This document shows, one piece after another, positions 1 through 14,042 of a DNA stretch of 64,000 bases. This DNA comes from Mercenaria mercenaria. Its lineage: Eukaryota; Mollusca; Bivalvia; Venerida; Veneridae. The stretch covers positions 26,071,501 to 26,135,500 of the forward strand of contig NC_069365.1 of assembly GCF_021730395.1 (NCBI RefSeq), given 5' to 3'. The translations under genes and the position numbers were made by a program. Under the pieces are notes generated by a model. The model made no database searches. It was given only the letters and a program-made list of their open reading frames with translations, and was not told the DNA's origin. The first letter of the stretch is position 1, and the number at the start of each line of letters is the position of its first letter.

Positions 1-115
1 ACACATCTTTGATTGTTTTTGTATTTTAAACAATATTTACAATATCCCTAATTTCCCCATTGAAAATGACGTTCTTTGTATGAAACGAAAAAAAAATGGA
101 AAGAAGTCAAAGTAA

Positions 116-220
116 CTAAAACGCCTCGAAACGATTATGTGCCGCTGCTTCGTCGGCGCCCTGCATGTAGTCAGGAGGAGGTTGCTCTGTCTGGTTAACG
201 GAAATACGAGGACACAGATT
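116..220 (-). CDS. Candidate terminal exon of an unidentified host gene, PPxY tail
   Basis: On the minus strand a pyrimidine/AT-rich stretch ending in taatattag is followed by 34 open codons and TAG. The peptide starts NLCPRISVNQTEQPPPDY and ends AAAHNRFEAF. It has a clear PPxY motif (PPDY), the WW-domain ligand often found in cytoplasmic tails of membrane proteins and adaptors. Codon use and amino-acid balance look coding, while the other two frames give poor peptides. A possible preceding exon is 698-737 (-), about MRETHNNRDENIK, which enters in phase 2 and ends in phase 0, so it joins this exon in frame; its donor (gtagtt) is weak. I do not recognise the protein. The gene cannot extend past 2625 if it is separate from gene A. 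A chance open block remains possible. Confidence 0.4.
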   Translation of the reverse strand, partial: NLCPRISVNQTEQPPPDYMQGADEAAAHNRFEAF

Positions 221-222
221 CT

Positions 223-2625
223 AATATTAAATACCACAAGAATATGGACAATTGATAAAACATCGTGTTAACAATAAAAAGGGAAACAAATATAATAAAA
301 ATGCCCATCATACTTTGTCTTTTATTTCGCCTGAACTCAAAACAAAAGCAAATCATTTCTTAATTGCTTCTAACCATTTCTATTTACTTCGTTTCTGGAT
401 ATTCTAACCTAAAACACAAGGACGGTGACTAAGACCTTTGCACTAAATGTCTAAAATCTACATTCCTGAAATATATATGTCTCAACTTCAACTGGAAGAT
501 TACAAAACAGAATTGTATAAAATCTGGAAAGTAGATCACCCGTAAGTAGTCTGTTCATCAGCAGTAATGGAAAATGCAACACTGACAACGACCCCGAGCA
601 TAGGCGTAAGCAGTAATCAGTCTTCAAATCTAAATGAGTTGAAATCTAAATACGGAAATAAAATTTTCATTTAATGACAATGTTATTGCAAAACTACTTT
701 AATATTCTCATCCCTGTTGTTATGGGTTTCACGCATACTATCAAAAGATTCTCTGCCTTCTGTATACAAACGCAATGAGTCAAACGTATAAGATTTGCAA
801 AATGTTTTCTATTATTATAATTTCCACGATCATTTTGTGCATTTTGTAATCAAGGGATTAACGCGGTGGCGATAATTCTTATAATTTTTTAATATGTGTG
901 CGTCAGGAGCGTGATTTTGCGATCATTATTAACCATTTGTTTCTTTTGTTGTCGTTGTCTGTTTATTTCACTTTCTTTGTCAAATTTTTGATTGAGTACA
1001 CATCCAAACAAACAGCTCAGTCAAAACGGAAAGCCAATCCTACTTGATCCTTGGAGGATGACCAAAACGAGCAGCAAGACTCCGACTCGAACTTTAAGTC
1101 GGCCATTTTCCGTCAAGTAACTTCGCTAGCTAATTCCGAGGTGAAGTTGTTTGGAAGAAGTACTTGGAGTGACTCAAAATCAACTCTAATTAGCGGAATA
1201 CACACCTGTATTGACTTTTTTTGTGCCGAGTCACCTGTAGCTTCGAAACAAACAAATTTTATACTCCTCGGAGCACACAAAAAATAAATTTGATGTACTG
1301 ATATGTGTAACAGACACAGCTTTCATGACAAATGATATTATGATACTTTTTATTTTAAATTAGAAGAAAATATCGGGAAAACAACTTTGCTTTTTTAATG
1401 GCTCATTATCCACAACTTCTTACTGAGTATCTTCTTGTAGCATACAATGAGTGACTTTGTTTATAGTACACTTTATTTTTTGAAGAGCATTCAAGTCAAG
1501 CGTGAGAAATGCATGTCTGTAAACAGAAATGACGTCATGTCATTTGAAAAGTGCATCGACAGATCGAATTCCAGTTTGGTTTAACTATATTTAGCGAGGT
1601 ATATTTACATATTTCTCGTAAATTTCTTTCTTTGAATCTTTACCTATATATATATATATATGTAGAGCACACAGCGCAACTATCCATTTATTTGATTTTG
1701 TCCTGTTATACATGAAAAAATACAAGAACCTACTACATAAATATAGTTCGTTGTGACGTCATTTATGGCATCAAACGTCATTTTACAAACCCGGGTTGTG
1801 AGACACAGTTTCAAGTTTACAAGTATTAAAGAAAAAGCTTTCTGTCATTTTCACCTATTTCTGCAGCTGAGGGTGCTGCCACTTTGATAGCTGTTGATTT
1901 CCTAACTACTTCACAGATTTTTATAAAATGCATCGAAGACAAGACAATAATTGATTTTCTCATCAAAAAGCATTTGTCAGAAATCCTTGATACTTGCCAA
2001 AATGTTTTTTTTATGAACCAAATGTGTAGGTACCGTGCACGCTAGAGTCCGGGCGAATTCGTTTAGAGACCGTATTGATTAAGAATAACAGACGTGTTAA
2101 GACGAAGAAAGCACTCGTATTTTGCTTCGACATAGTAACATCGAAATTCCAAACAAAAATGCATGAATCGAGCGATTAACACATTGTGTACGGTATCAAA
2201 GTGTCACGTGGGAAGCGATTGTATCTGAATGCATTATGTATCTTTTCACTTTGTCCTAATTCAGAAAATTTTTACTTATAAAAATACTAAAGACAGATGC
2301 ACATGTTTTATTATGAAACATGTAAATTTGAAGCAAGTCTTTAACATCAAACAAATTCTTGTATATAATATGTGTAAACTTCAAGCACACATGTACAATG
2401 TATTTGCATAAAATGAACGTAAACCACTCAAGTCATGTCCGTTCAAATAACACACGGTCAATCTAGTTTCACTGCCGCTATTGATTAAAGGGTGTTATAT
2501 ATCTGAGCACTCCAAACTTATTGAGACAATAGGATTACAACATCAAATTAATATGAATGAGCGTTAAATCATAATAGCGAATTATTACGTGTTTTGCCAG
2601 TGTCAACTATTTTCATTTTCGGTTC
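223..2625. other. Intergenic interval between the left-edge exon and gene A
   Basis: Mostly AT-rich sequence without a supportable long gene. An open block at 1054-1287 (+) has no ATG and no homology I recognise. On the other strand ATGGCCGAC begins at 1106 (-) and reads MADLKFESES for about 30 codons; it could be a first exon of the left-edge gene, but this is weak. Position 2307-2312 reads AATAAA on the minus strand, about 315 bases after the gene A stop, and is a candidate polyadenylation signal. A short (TA)n run lies near 1648-1661. Confidence 0.4.
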
Positions 2626-2913
2626 TTATGCTTTTCCTTGAGCTACTCCTTTTGCTAGCATGGGCCCATCCTTATGAAGATAAACTGCCGGCCATACAAT
2701 ATAATCCAGAAGTTTCCCCGATTTTGTGTATGGTTTGTATTTGTTTGTATCGAAAGGAATGTTGTCACCCACATCTATAAATTCAACATACACGGGTGGT
2801 TCATGTCTGCACATTGACCAGCAGATGTTCATGCACTTCTTAATATACGAAACAACAGTCCCTTGTTTCTGCTGATCAATACCTAGTTCCTGTACAATGA
2901 TGTCACTTCCGGC
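2626..2913 (-). CDS. Gene A last exon: C-terminal Mieap block
   Basis: 96 codons including the TAA stop, after acceptor tttggtttcag. Key blocks are VVSYIKKCMNICWSMCRHEPP, then FDTNKYKPYTKSGKLLDYIVW, then KGVAQGKA at the end. The spacing Cys/Trp/Cys helix, Tyr-x-x-Ser, (D/Y)xxWPA and KG matches the end of the Mieap domain in SPATA18. Human SPATA18 has an additional Arg/Ser-rich tail after this point; here the protein stops at once. Confidence 0.85.
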   Translation of the reverse strand, partial: AGSDIIVQELGIDQQKQGTVVSYIKKCMNICWSMCRHEPPVYVEFIDVGDNIPFDTNKYKPYTKSGKLLDYIVWPAVYLHKDGPMLAKGVAQGKA

Positions 2914-5900
2914 CTGAAACCAAAGATACGGAATTCTACTGTTTGATTCATTTAATTTATTGCCATATTTTTCTGACGTCTTAAACATGAATTAATACGT
3001 CCTCAATCGGGCAAAACAAATTGGATTGAAATTTGACGTAATTGTTGTCATTTTAAGTTTGCCAAAAATAAATGTTATTGCTGCTGAATATAAAATAAGT
3101 TTTTCATAATAAAACTCTGTTAAAATTCAAAATTACGAGTTGTTTGTGTCAATGACATCGTTAGGTATTTAAATGGAAATCAACAAATAAAACGTGTTAT
3201 TCAATTTATTATCTCAGAATACTATGCCAACTGGTTTTCAGAATAAAAACTGTTTCGCTGTATTATGCTATTTTCTCCAGAATACAGATTTTGTATTATA
3301 CATTACATTTAACATTGAAAAATAACTAAATAATGTTATACCCTTTCCACTTCTTCTGAAAGTTGTAATTCAAAAAACTTCCTTGCTTCCATAATGGTTT
3401 TCTTCTGTTCCTTCCGGAGCAGTTCGAAGTCTGATTCAAGTTTCATCCTCTAAAAACAAAGTGATATAAAGTTTCAGTGCCACTATTCGGATTGATGTGA
3501 TATGAATAGAAGATACACATGTATCATGTTATTATTTTAAGGAATCATCTTGTACCATCTACTGTCATGTTACCCACATACTGGACAGCTAGAACTAAAA
3601 CAATATCTTTTGTTTGCCATTTCATTTAAGGATCTGTATATTACTAGTATATTACTATTGCTTTGAAATATGTTTCTAAAATATGCCTTACCTTTCGCTT
3701 TGGTTCTTCATCGTCGTTTCTTTCCTGACTCTATAAACAATTCAAGATAAGTACATGTAAATAGAGATGGTTTAATAATAAAATGATTAATACCCTAAAG
3801 TGCCGCATTGCCATAGGAAATGAAACATTTGGTTTTAGTAGCATAAGGGCGCATAACACTGCAAAATAATAATACCCTAAAGTGCCGCATTGCCAAAGGA
3901 AATGAAACATTTGATTTTAGTAGCATAAGGGCGCATAACACTGCAAAATAATAATACTCTAAAGTGCAACATTACCGTAGGAAATGAAATATTTGGTTTT
4001 AATAGCATAAGGGCGAATAACACTGCAAAATAATAATACCCTAAAGCGCAACATTACCGTAGGAAATGAAATATTTGGTTTTAGTAGCATAAGGGCGCAT
4101 AACACTGCAAAATAATTAATACCCTAAAGTGCAACATTGCCATAGAAATGAAACATTTGGTTTTAGTAGCATAAGGGCGCATAACACTGCAAAATAATAA
4201 TACCCTAAAGTGCAACATTACCGTAGGAAATGAAATATTTGGTTTTAGTAGCATACGGGCGCATAACACTGCAAAGTAATAATACTCCAAAGTGCAACAT
4301 TACCGTAGGAAATGAAATATTTGGTTTTAGTAACATAAAGGCGCATAACACTGCAAAATAATAATACCCTAAAGTGCCACATTGCCATAGGAAATGAAAC
4401 ATTTGGTTTTAGTAGCATAAGGGCACATAACACTTCAAAATAATTAATACCCTAAAGTGCAACATTGCCATAGAAATGAAACATTTGGTTTAAGTAGCAT
4501 AATGGCGCATAACACTGCAAAATAATAATACCCTAAAGTGCAACATTACCGTAGAAAATGAAATATTTGGTTTTAGTAGCATAAGGGCGCATAACAGTGC
4601 AAAATAATAATACCCTAAAGTGCAACAATACCGTAGGAAATGAAATATTTGGTTTTAGTAGCATAAGGGCGCATAACATTGCAAAATAATAATACCTAAA
4701 ATGCAACATTGCCATAAGAGATGAAACATTTGGTTTTTGGAGCATAAGGAAGCATAACACTGCAAAATAATAATACCCTAAAGTGCAACATTACCGTAGG
4801 AAATGAAATATTTGGTTTTAGTAGTAACCTATATGCGCATAACACTGCAGTGCCTCAGCTAACCCACGTTAATGCAGTTTTACTGGATTCAATAAAAACG
4901 TTAAATATATTTCGCGACACGAACTTCTAAAACTTATACGCAGTAACAAATCTGGCTATGTCAAGTGGTGCATAACTCTTCAATACCTCGACTGGCCTTA
5001 AGTATGTGACGTTACGCACATCTTCACCTTATGGTGCTCATGGAAACGACGTATCAAAACTGTGGAAATAGTTCACGTTACAATATCCAGAATACCAATA
5101 AAGCCGTTGTACACATTCCGGCTAAGTTCTATGTTCTAACTGCAATGTTTGAACTGACCCAAAGTGATGATTTGTATTATGTTTCATTAGAATCCCTTCA
5201 AAAATGTTGCATTGCGGTATGAGTAATGTCTGCTTTGGTATGAAATGCCCATTTGTACATGATTCCCTTTAAATCTGCCTCAAATCATATATGAGTTTTT
5301 TATACAGAATGAGCAGTACATGGATCATTAATTATTAAAATTAAACATAGTCAAAGTTACAAAACGGATACATAGCTAAAATTCTTCAGACTCGTTTACA
5401 TATTTATGTGTCTAGCTATATATTTTTACAAATGTATAAATGCAAGGTCATCTTCCTTTTGAACAAAGGATCATTATCATACTTAAGAAAAGTAAAACAA
5501 GATGAACCAACTTAAATTCAGTCTGAAAGTTGGCGGTTTTACCAATGGAAATTACTTTATTTATAGCTGTTATAATATATGTTAATCATTGGTTGAAATG
5601 CTGCTTTTTCCGAAAACTGCATGTTTGACTTTTTAGCACAAATCTCTAGCGTGCAACAAAGCAAATACCTGTTTAAATATTAATACCTGTGCATTGGAAG
5701 TGACTATTTCTTCCCGTCGTTCATTTTCGCCTGATCCTTTTAGCTGAAAAAAAAAACGCATTAAAAAAACCAACAACCGATTATTCATTTTGTCGCCCGT
5801 GGGTTTTCAGTTGACTCTGACTTATTTTAGGGCGTTTCAAACGCTTCCATTTCATTAGTCGCTTAATAATCAGGTGAATATCTTTGTACCAATCTCGAGG

Positions 5901-8900
5901 CACGTTCTTTAAAGACATATTTGTATCCAGACCGGTATTTTATAAGATTTTACAGAAGCATAAAATACCACCAAAAAATAAATAAACCATTACCGATTCG
6001 GTATTATTTGCAGTGTCTATATCCCTATTGTTGGTTTTAATTTCTACAATATTTCCGTCCATGTCAGCTACAAAACGGGGCGCAAGATCAACATTTGGTT
6101 TGATCTAAAATATGAAACATAATGATGGTTGAAATATGATTACTTATTTATATAGATGTGCAAAACACATGCCTGATTCGGACGTTTGTTACGGTCGGTA
6201 ACAAACACGTGGAATATACACTGAGATATGGCTTTAAACTCATATTTGTTCCTGCATATTATAATGAACCTTTTTGTGTTTCAAATGTGCCTTCTTTGAA
6301 CGTATCTCTTGTTCATTTTTCTTTAGAGTTAAAGACGATGATACTACAGTATTAAGTACAAAACAATTGACTTAATTTCTCTCTTATACCCCAGTCACAC
6401 ATACGGCGCGGATAGCTACGTATAGCCACGGATAGAAACGTAGTTAGCCGTATCGGTCCGTACCTGAGTCGTACCTTAAAATAGTAACCCGTATCAATCC
6501 GTACCAGTCCGTACGACTCAGGTACGGATCGATACGGATTACTACATTTCTATCCGTAGCTAAACGTAGCTATCTGCGCCGTATGTGTGACTATGGTATT
6601 ACATCCTAAGCAGAAACTGAACGCCTTTCGTGTTTGGATTAAGAAATAGTGTACACCCGTATTTCAAATATGAATGACATTTTGACTCGAAATAAGATAT
6701 AACAAAAGCGTATCATAATTAACTTAAACCTAACGAACTGACCATAACGCGCGAAATGATTTTCTCTGACTAGGTCCTCGTGAAAGTATTACACGGGAGG
6801 TATACCCTTTTTGTCGCTATTTGCTTCTTCCATACATTACATTCTAGTCACTCCGGTACATGACAGGAGTGTGTGATAGATACATCAATTGACTCAATGA
6901 ACCTAGTTCATATACACAAGTGACTTAGGAAATAATTCGGTCAACTGTTTGATGATTTCTCCTCAAAAAAAGAATCACGAGAGACATCAATCAGAATAGC
7001 CTTCACGCTATTAATGTTTTTACAAAACCAACTAAAACAAAAGCATTTTATATTGTCAAAGGGCAACTTACATTTTGTGGCAAGGCTGGTCCCTGTACGA
7101 TTTCAACACCTCTACCAGCAGTTTCTGTCAGGGTGTTGTCATTCTTTGCAAAAATGTAAACAAGTTAATAGACAGAGCAAATAAAAATACCATTACTGAC
7201 CGACATGAATACATTTCATAGTATGACCTACAGGGCTAAAGGCGTTGCTAAGAATTTTATAGGAAATTTTGGATCATTTTTATTTATTATCAAAAAAACC
7301 TATTTAACTTTTTGACCCATGAAATCTAATTTTCGTATCTGAATATATCATAAAGACTGTTCGGAATTTTATAGCTCAAAGTGATTGAAATTTACAAGTA
7401 TAAAGTAACCCATATACATATTTGTTTTGGTTATAAATTCAGAATAAATTGCGACATTTAGAAATTAACCAAGTTTCCCTAACCACCCTTTGAGCTGTTT
7501 TGATTATATGAATGATATCATAACAGAGAAGATGCGAAATCATACATGTACATGAACGCGAAATAATGCCAGGAAGGGCTCTTGATAAGAAAGAGGATCG
7601 TAGGTCAAGGGGTTTTCCTTATCTTGAGCAGAACCTGCTATTGTTACGGTTTTTATACAAACAGTCACTGTGACATTGACCTGTGACCGACATATCTCTA
7701 AATCAATGTAGGTCATTCACTCCCGGTGGGCGATGGGATGGACCTGTAAAGAGTAAGAATCGTAGGTCAGAGATTGCTGAAGATACTGACCTTGAACTTT
7801 GACAAATTGACCACAAAATAAAACTGTCATGCAAAATCTATCAGCCACAGGTCTAGTATTACGTTTAAGGGAAATATATCAAGAAATTCTCCAGAATTTG
7901 TTCGAAAACTGTTTCTGTTTTAACAGTCATTGTGAAATTTACGTTTGACCCACTAACCTCAAACGCGTTTACCACCAATGAGCAATGTACATATTAAGTC
8001 TGAGATTCAAATTTCAAAGCATTTTTATGTTATCGAGTGGAAATGAAACTGCCAACAGACAGCAGATGTAGGCCAAGGGTCTCCCTTCTTGCGTGTAGAA
8101 ATGTCATACAATGTTGCTTAAATGAATTTGACCACCTTAAAACATTCCAGCTATTTGCAGTAGAGGGTTAAATATAATCATTCTTTAAAGCCAAAAGTAT
8201 TGAACATTGCGTCATTAGAAGGCAATGTCAATATATACGTGTCAGTATCTTTAATCTTGATTAGCTAAAATATTCTTACGTTGTTAAAGAACTTTGTCGT
8301 CGGTGCTAGGGGTCCTGAGAATATTGTATTGCACATTTCAAACCGAGTCTGCTATTCCTCTTCTTGGTTGCATTGTATGCTTCCAAAGGATCTTTTTTAC
8401 AGATTTTATTGTATCAAATGTAAACAAAACCAAAAGGGACGGTTGTTACAGTGATCATAATATATGATTTGAATTAAAAACATATTTCCTCATTGAATTA
8501 TTTATGTTGTGCACATGATTTTCAAGAGACAGCACAAGGTTAAACTAGAATAGAAATCCTTGTTTTTAGGTCTTGATTATGTCAATGAATTATATACATT
8601 GACAATCTGAAGAAGGAAGTGTAACATATTCTACTATTCTAAAGTTTTACTTTGTTAGTACAATATAGGAAAAATTATACCATAAATTACGGAACCTTTA
8701 CAACGCATAATTTGTTTCTGTAAGTTGTCCTGCCAGTAGTAGAAGGTGCTATTCGTTAGGGTGAATAACATGAAAAATCATTAATTTATATGTAAATCTA
8801 ACTGAATCGAAAGTTTATGATATGTTGGAATGGCAGCTACTAAAGACGGACCATGACGAACGGACAGATGTACCGAATTATATATTGACACCCTGGTAAA

Positions 8901-11900
8901 CGATATGTAAAGGAAATATAAAAGGGAAATGTAAGCATAATCTAGCGGGGATGGATATTATGCTAGGTTTCTGTATTTATAAACTAAACTGAAATCATAG
9001 GTGTTGTAACTAACCACGATCGGCCATGGTTTATTCTCGTGACCTTCAACGGAAGATTTTGGAACATTGTATAATATATTTTCGTCATTCTGCATAAAAT
9101 GGTAAAAGAAATGGTACATTTAATTGAAGAGTATCACAAGAGAAGCAAGCAAATTATAACTTTTGATGACCATATTGTAATCTAGCTACATTGCATAGTA
9201 TTTCAAAACAAATCATTGCAGTTATAACTTAAAAAAAAAACATTACTAGCTATATTAAAACAATTTTCTTTCAAATGCTAGAGAATACAAAATAGATTAG
9301 CGTATAATATGGACAGCTACACTTTAGCATCATGTACAAATCTTTGATAATTTTAGGTGTACATCGAGCATTGAACACTAAAAACAGACTGCATCTGGTT
9401 TCATTTTATATATATAATACGTGTAAAGAAATTTGATTTTTAATCAGTCTCTCCCCACCCCCACCCCCAGTATGGCCATTTAATAACAAAACACTATAAT
9501 GAAGAATGTAGGCATGCATCTAGGTCTGCAAGTTCGTTTCACGGACAATATAATTTTTGAAGTGTCGTAGGTTTTTTTTGTAACGTAGTCTCCAATCAAC
9601 GTATCTGTTTAAGAGAATTCCGCTAAGCCAATGCTTGAAGAATCGAGGGGTGTTTTACATTTCAGTACCTCTCAAAAACAGACTCAGTTCAACCAAGTCA
9701 GCCAATAATTTGCTTGGCTGTTTCGTAAGGATATTCTAATAGTCTCAGAAAACTGACACATACCCATTCACTAGAGCCTGCTTCTTCATTTTCAGATCCA
9801 TTTTGCGGTTTACCTAAATCTTTCACAGCTTCCAAAAGGGTTTCCTGAGCTACATCTGGACCTGTCTAAAATTTGAAACAAGTCACGGAAAGACGTGGAT
9901 AAATTTGAACTCGGATGATGAAATGATATATCGTACATAAACTTATTAAAAACAATAATATATATTTGGAAGATGCGCTTAAAGAAATAATTTGCCCTAA
10001 ATATAAATTTATTTGTGTGCATTAACAATACTGTGTTCAATGTTTGAATTGCAACACACAATCAAATAACAATATTGTATTGAAAGAACACAGTATTGCT
10101 GTGTTAGATGAAGATTGTTTTTAACAACTGTTACTATATATAACATTTATTTCTGACTGCTGCACAACGTGCATATTTTATGCAATTAGCCAAGTTCAAC
10201 GTAATTGTGGTTTGTTCTAGATTTAATAATCAAGTCTTTTACTGAAACATGAGCAGGGTATATACTGTTTAAAAGTTTTTCTTTGTGTTTAATTATGCTT
10301 GTAGAAAAGTTATATTCTTCTAAATTTTACTGAAATTGCTACAACATATAAATAAAACAAAAGGTTAAATATAGGAATTTATGTTCTCGTGAGAAATAGA
10401 TAAGTGCCATTTTTCAGCAGACGTTCACTGATGGCAAATATCTCATGTACACATACTTACATGATTAGTTAAGAAATGAAAATACTAAAGCATAAACGCA
10501 GTGTTATGGTTTGGTAATTTTGATAAATCATGCGCATATAACTATTGACTTACTAATTCGATCTGATCTATTATAAAACAAAATTATATAGACATACACA
10601 CTATGTAAGTATGAATAGGATGAGCGAAGAAATATTGGTGCTATGGTGTAAACATGGTGAAGTATAACTTTTTATAAGGTCCACAACTCGACTAAAATCA
10701 ATCAACCAAACAACTAGTGAAGTATATGCAACTAGGTCTGGTACTAATCAATCATATAAAGCTTCATTCAATCCCCTCAGTAGTATTGATTAGGTAGTCC
10801 GGTCAAACTTTATAAAAATGACATTTTATCTCCGCATAAAATAAACCAACCGAACAATGCTGAGAAATTGCAAAACTAGCCTTGGTACCTAACCAATATT
10901 CAAAGTTAGGTTGAAATCGTACAAGCAGTTCCAGCGACAGACAGACGAGCAGACAGACAGACATAATGATTTGCATTACATTCGTGTTGTCTGGTTCTGA
11001 GTCTTTAGCAAACGTTTGAACTTTGTTTCTATATTATTTCTCTAATCTATATTTGATTCCAATTCAATGATCTCACCAGCGACTAGTGTCAGATTAAAAA
11101 TTAGTTGTAATCCCAGTGGTTCTTGCAATTGATAATTAAACGAATCGCTCTACACTTGGATGAAATACTACAAAGGCATATTTTACAACAAAATGTACCT
11201 TTGAAGATGTTCCTGGATTAGGCTGTGTGTTGAGAGACATTCTACCATTTAAATGTCCCTTTGGTACGTGTGATTTAACAGTTATGGAAGAGAAACTCTG
11301 TTTGATAGATTCAGCATGATTTTCCGATACCTCGTTGCATAGTTCATTGGCCCGCTGAAAAGTAATATGTTATCTTTAATAATGTGATTCCCTTGGACTA
11401 TTGTTTTAGGCAAGATATAATTGTGTTATTATCATAACGTTTTAATGCGTGAGTTATAACTAATACAAAGTCTGAACGGCATTTCATAGTACTGTAGAAA
11501 CTAACTTCATAGATTCTACGTTTAATGAAAAATGAGAGAATACATGAAATACATTTAAGTATGTAGGATCAAATTTGTTTTACTGTTAAGAATGTTTTCA
11601 TACTCTGTGAGATTGAAGAACATCAGTGTCTAAGACAAAAGAAGGAACAGAAAATAACACAGATCACCGCACTCGATTTTATTTTAAAAGGCATTTTCTT
11701 CACCCACTAATATTTCTGATAATAAGTAAAATTGAAAACATTAAATGAAAAGTATGTTTTTAAATCTATAATTATTACAATTCTAATGTTATGAAGTTAA
11801 AAATATTTTGCTGTAATAGTGACATATCATAATGGCTCCAAACTGAAAGAAAAAAGTTGGGGTCACCTTGCATCTAAGAGATATATCTAAATACGTTTAA

Positions 11901-13967
11901 AAGTGGTGAATGTTGATAATGTTAATTCGTTCTGTTTTAATTTATACGAACTAGCTTATATAAAGTGCTATGTTGAAACTTTTCATTCAGTTACATGTTT
12001 TGTAAGTATTGCATATTAATACCAACATGAGATTATTTCAACTGGCATGCTCTTTTTCACTATTATGATACTGGCATATATTAATTGTGGTGATAAGTAT
12101 AGAATATATAATGATGATGAAAGTGACGATAAAAGTGATTATGATAAAATGGAGATGGTGATCATGAAGAATTATCTGCAAATGGTATAAAACTAATATT
12201 GGTCGTTTGATAATAACGATTAAACTGATGATACTAGTAATAATGAAAAATATATTATCAAACTGATGGTGAATATGAAAATAATGATGGTGGCGACGAT
12301 AATGATTATGAATGGGGATTGTAAGATCTTCTTGATTGCTGTAATTTTGCATTGTCTCTTTAATTTGATATGTAGAATAATTCATGATGCACACAGTGTA
12401 CGCAAAAAGACGACAGAGAAAAGCCATTTTAGAGAATACAGATAATACATATTGTCAGAACACAAAAAAGATAAGTTATAAAATCGATAATGGATTACCT
12501 TTAATAATTGTAACATAAATGCTGTTATCCCTTGTTCATTCTCAATGTTTGCTTCCTCAAAGGCATCTGTCCATTCATTATCGTATAATTCCGAGAATTC
12601 CTCGGCTAACTTTGTAGGTCTTTTTTCATCACTGAGATCGGCTATGCTCGGATTCTGGTATGTCAAATTATCTCCTGCACATTTGCTCAATCTACAATGA
12701 CTTAATCCGATCATAACAAACATCTATATAAGAATATATAACGTATGGAAAAGTTTAATTTTGACTGTAACACTGCATCTCTCATATTCAAGAACTAATG
12801 TATAATGTCGAACAGGGATGAGAAACTTCTCGAGATCCGTGTTTTCGAGCGATATAAGGAAAACGATCGGGGACGACATGAACTGTTCGAGTCTAGAATG
12901 ACCATTGTTTTGAATTTCTCAAGTAATATTCCAAAACTTTTTGTAGACATAAGTAGTTAATTTTGTGATCGTCAAGGCTTTAATTTGAACACTGCGTCAG
13001 TATTTCAGCACAGCGAAACGAGTTGTGTCAAAATGAAGGACAAGTTAAACTGCCTGTAGATATATAACAATCGGCGCTAAACCTATAACAAACGAACGTA
13101 CATATACCTACACATCATCACTTAGTATTTGTTTCGGCCAGAAAAAGATTAAAGTTTATAAAAAGGCATGCAAGAAAGAATATGTATATAAAATTTGATC
13201 ACAAAATCAAACCACATCATGATCAATAAAGATAGTCTGAATTCAAGTAACTATAACTCAATAGTTTAATGGAAACTGTGAAATTACCATAACACGTAAC
13301 AATACCTCATCAGAAGATTTTTCTTTTCCGTATTGAGTGCTTCTTTCTCTTGATTAAGGGCTGTAATCGCTTCTGATTGATTAACATTTATGTTGCGCAA
13401 GGCTGCGTTCGTTTGTTGTAATTTCTTCAGGTCATTTTCTAAATTTCCAATATTCATTACATGTTTCTTCAACATAGAATCTTTTTTGACGCTGTCGCTA
13501 GTAAGACCTTGTATTTTCTTATCCTTTTCCTGAATCAGCTTTTCGAATTGATCTTTTTCTCTGTGAAAAAGCAAGGAGCATATAAACTGCATCGGTAAAT
13601 GTTGTTAAATTAAGTAATTCACATGAAAATGTCAAATGTAAACATTTTTAAATAGATTATTTAAAACTACCCATTTACCGTACGTTCAATGCAGCATTTT
13701 GATACAATATTTAAACGAAAAAAAAAAAGGAAATAAACAAAAACAAAACAAGAAAGGAACATACAATTTGTACGCTTCCTGGACACTCTTTACTTCTTGT
13801 TCGTTGGCTATTAACTTCTCCACGTATTCCTCTTTCCTGAATGATTAAACAACTGGGACAACTCAATAAATAGTTTCAAGAGTACAATTTGTATTGTTTT
13901 TGAGAAAAAACTCTAACATATGAATGATGAAACGGCACTTATCATATAATTGAAAATAAATATCAGT

Positions 13968-14042
<75 letters not shown>

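Noticed and set aside
1054-1287. Open block on the plus strand (EDDQNEQQDSDSNFK…)
   Set aside because: No ATG and no recognisable homology; exon-like ends (AG before, GTGAAG inside) are not enough.
4081-4760. Four overlapping small proteins with Cys/Tyr/Leu repeats on the minus strand
   Set aside because: They are translations of the minisatellite in different copies; no start context or splice logic.
3788-4850. CRISPR-like array
   Set aside because: The unit is a continuous 82-bp tandem repeat with no unique spacers, in a eukaryotic intron.
12038-12427. His/Ile-rich 129-residue protein
   Set aside because: Arises from the degenerate GAT trinucleotide repeat; it overlaps no exon and has no homology.
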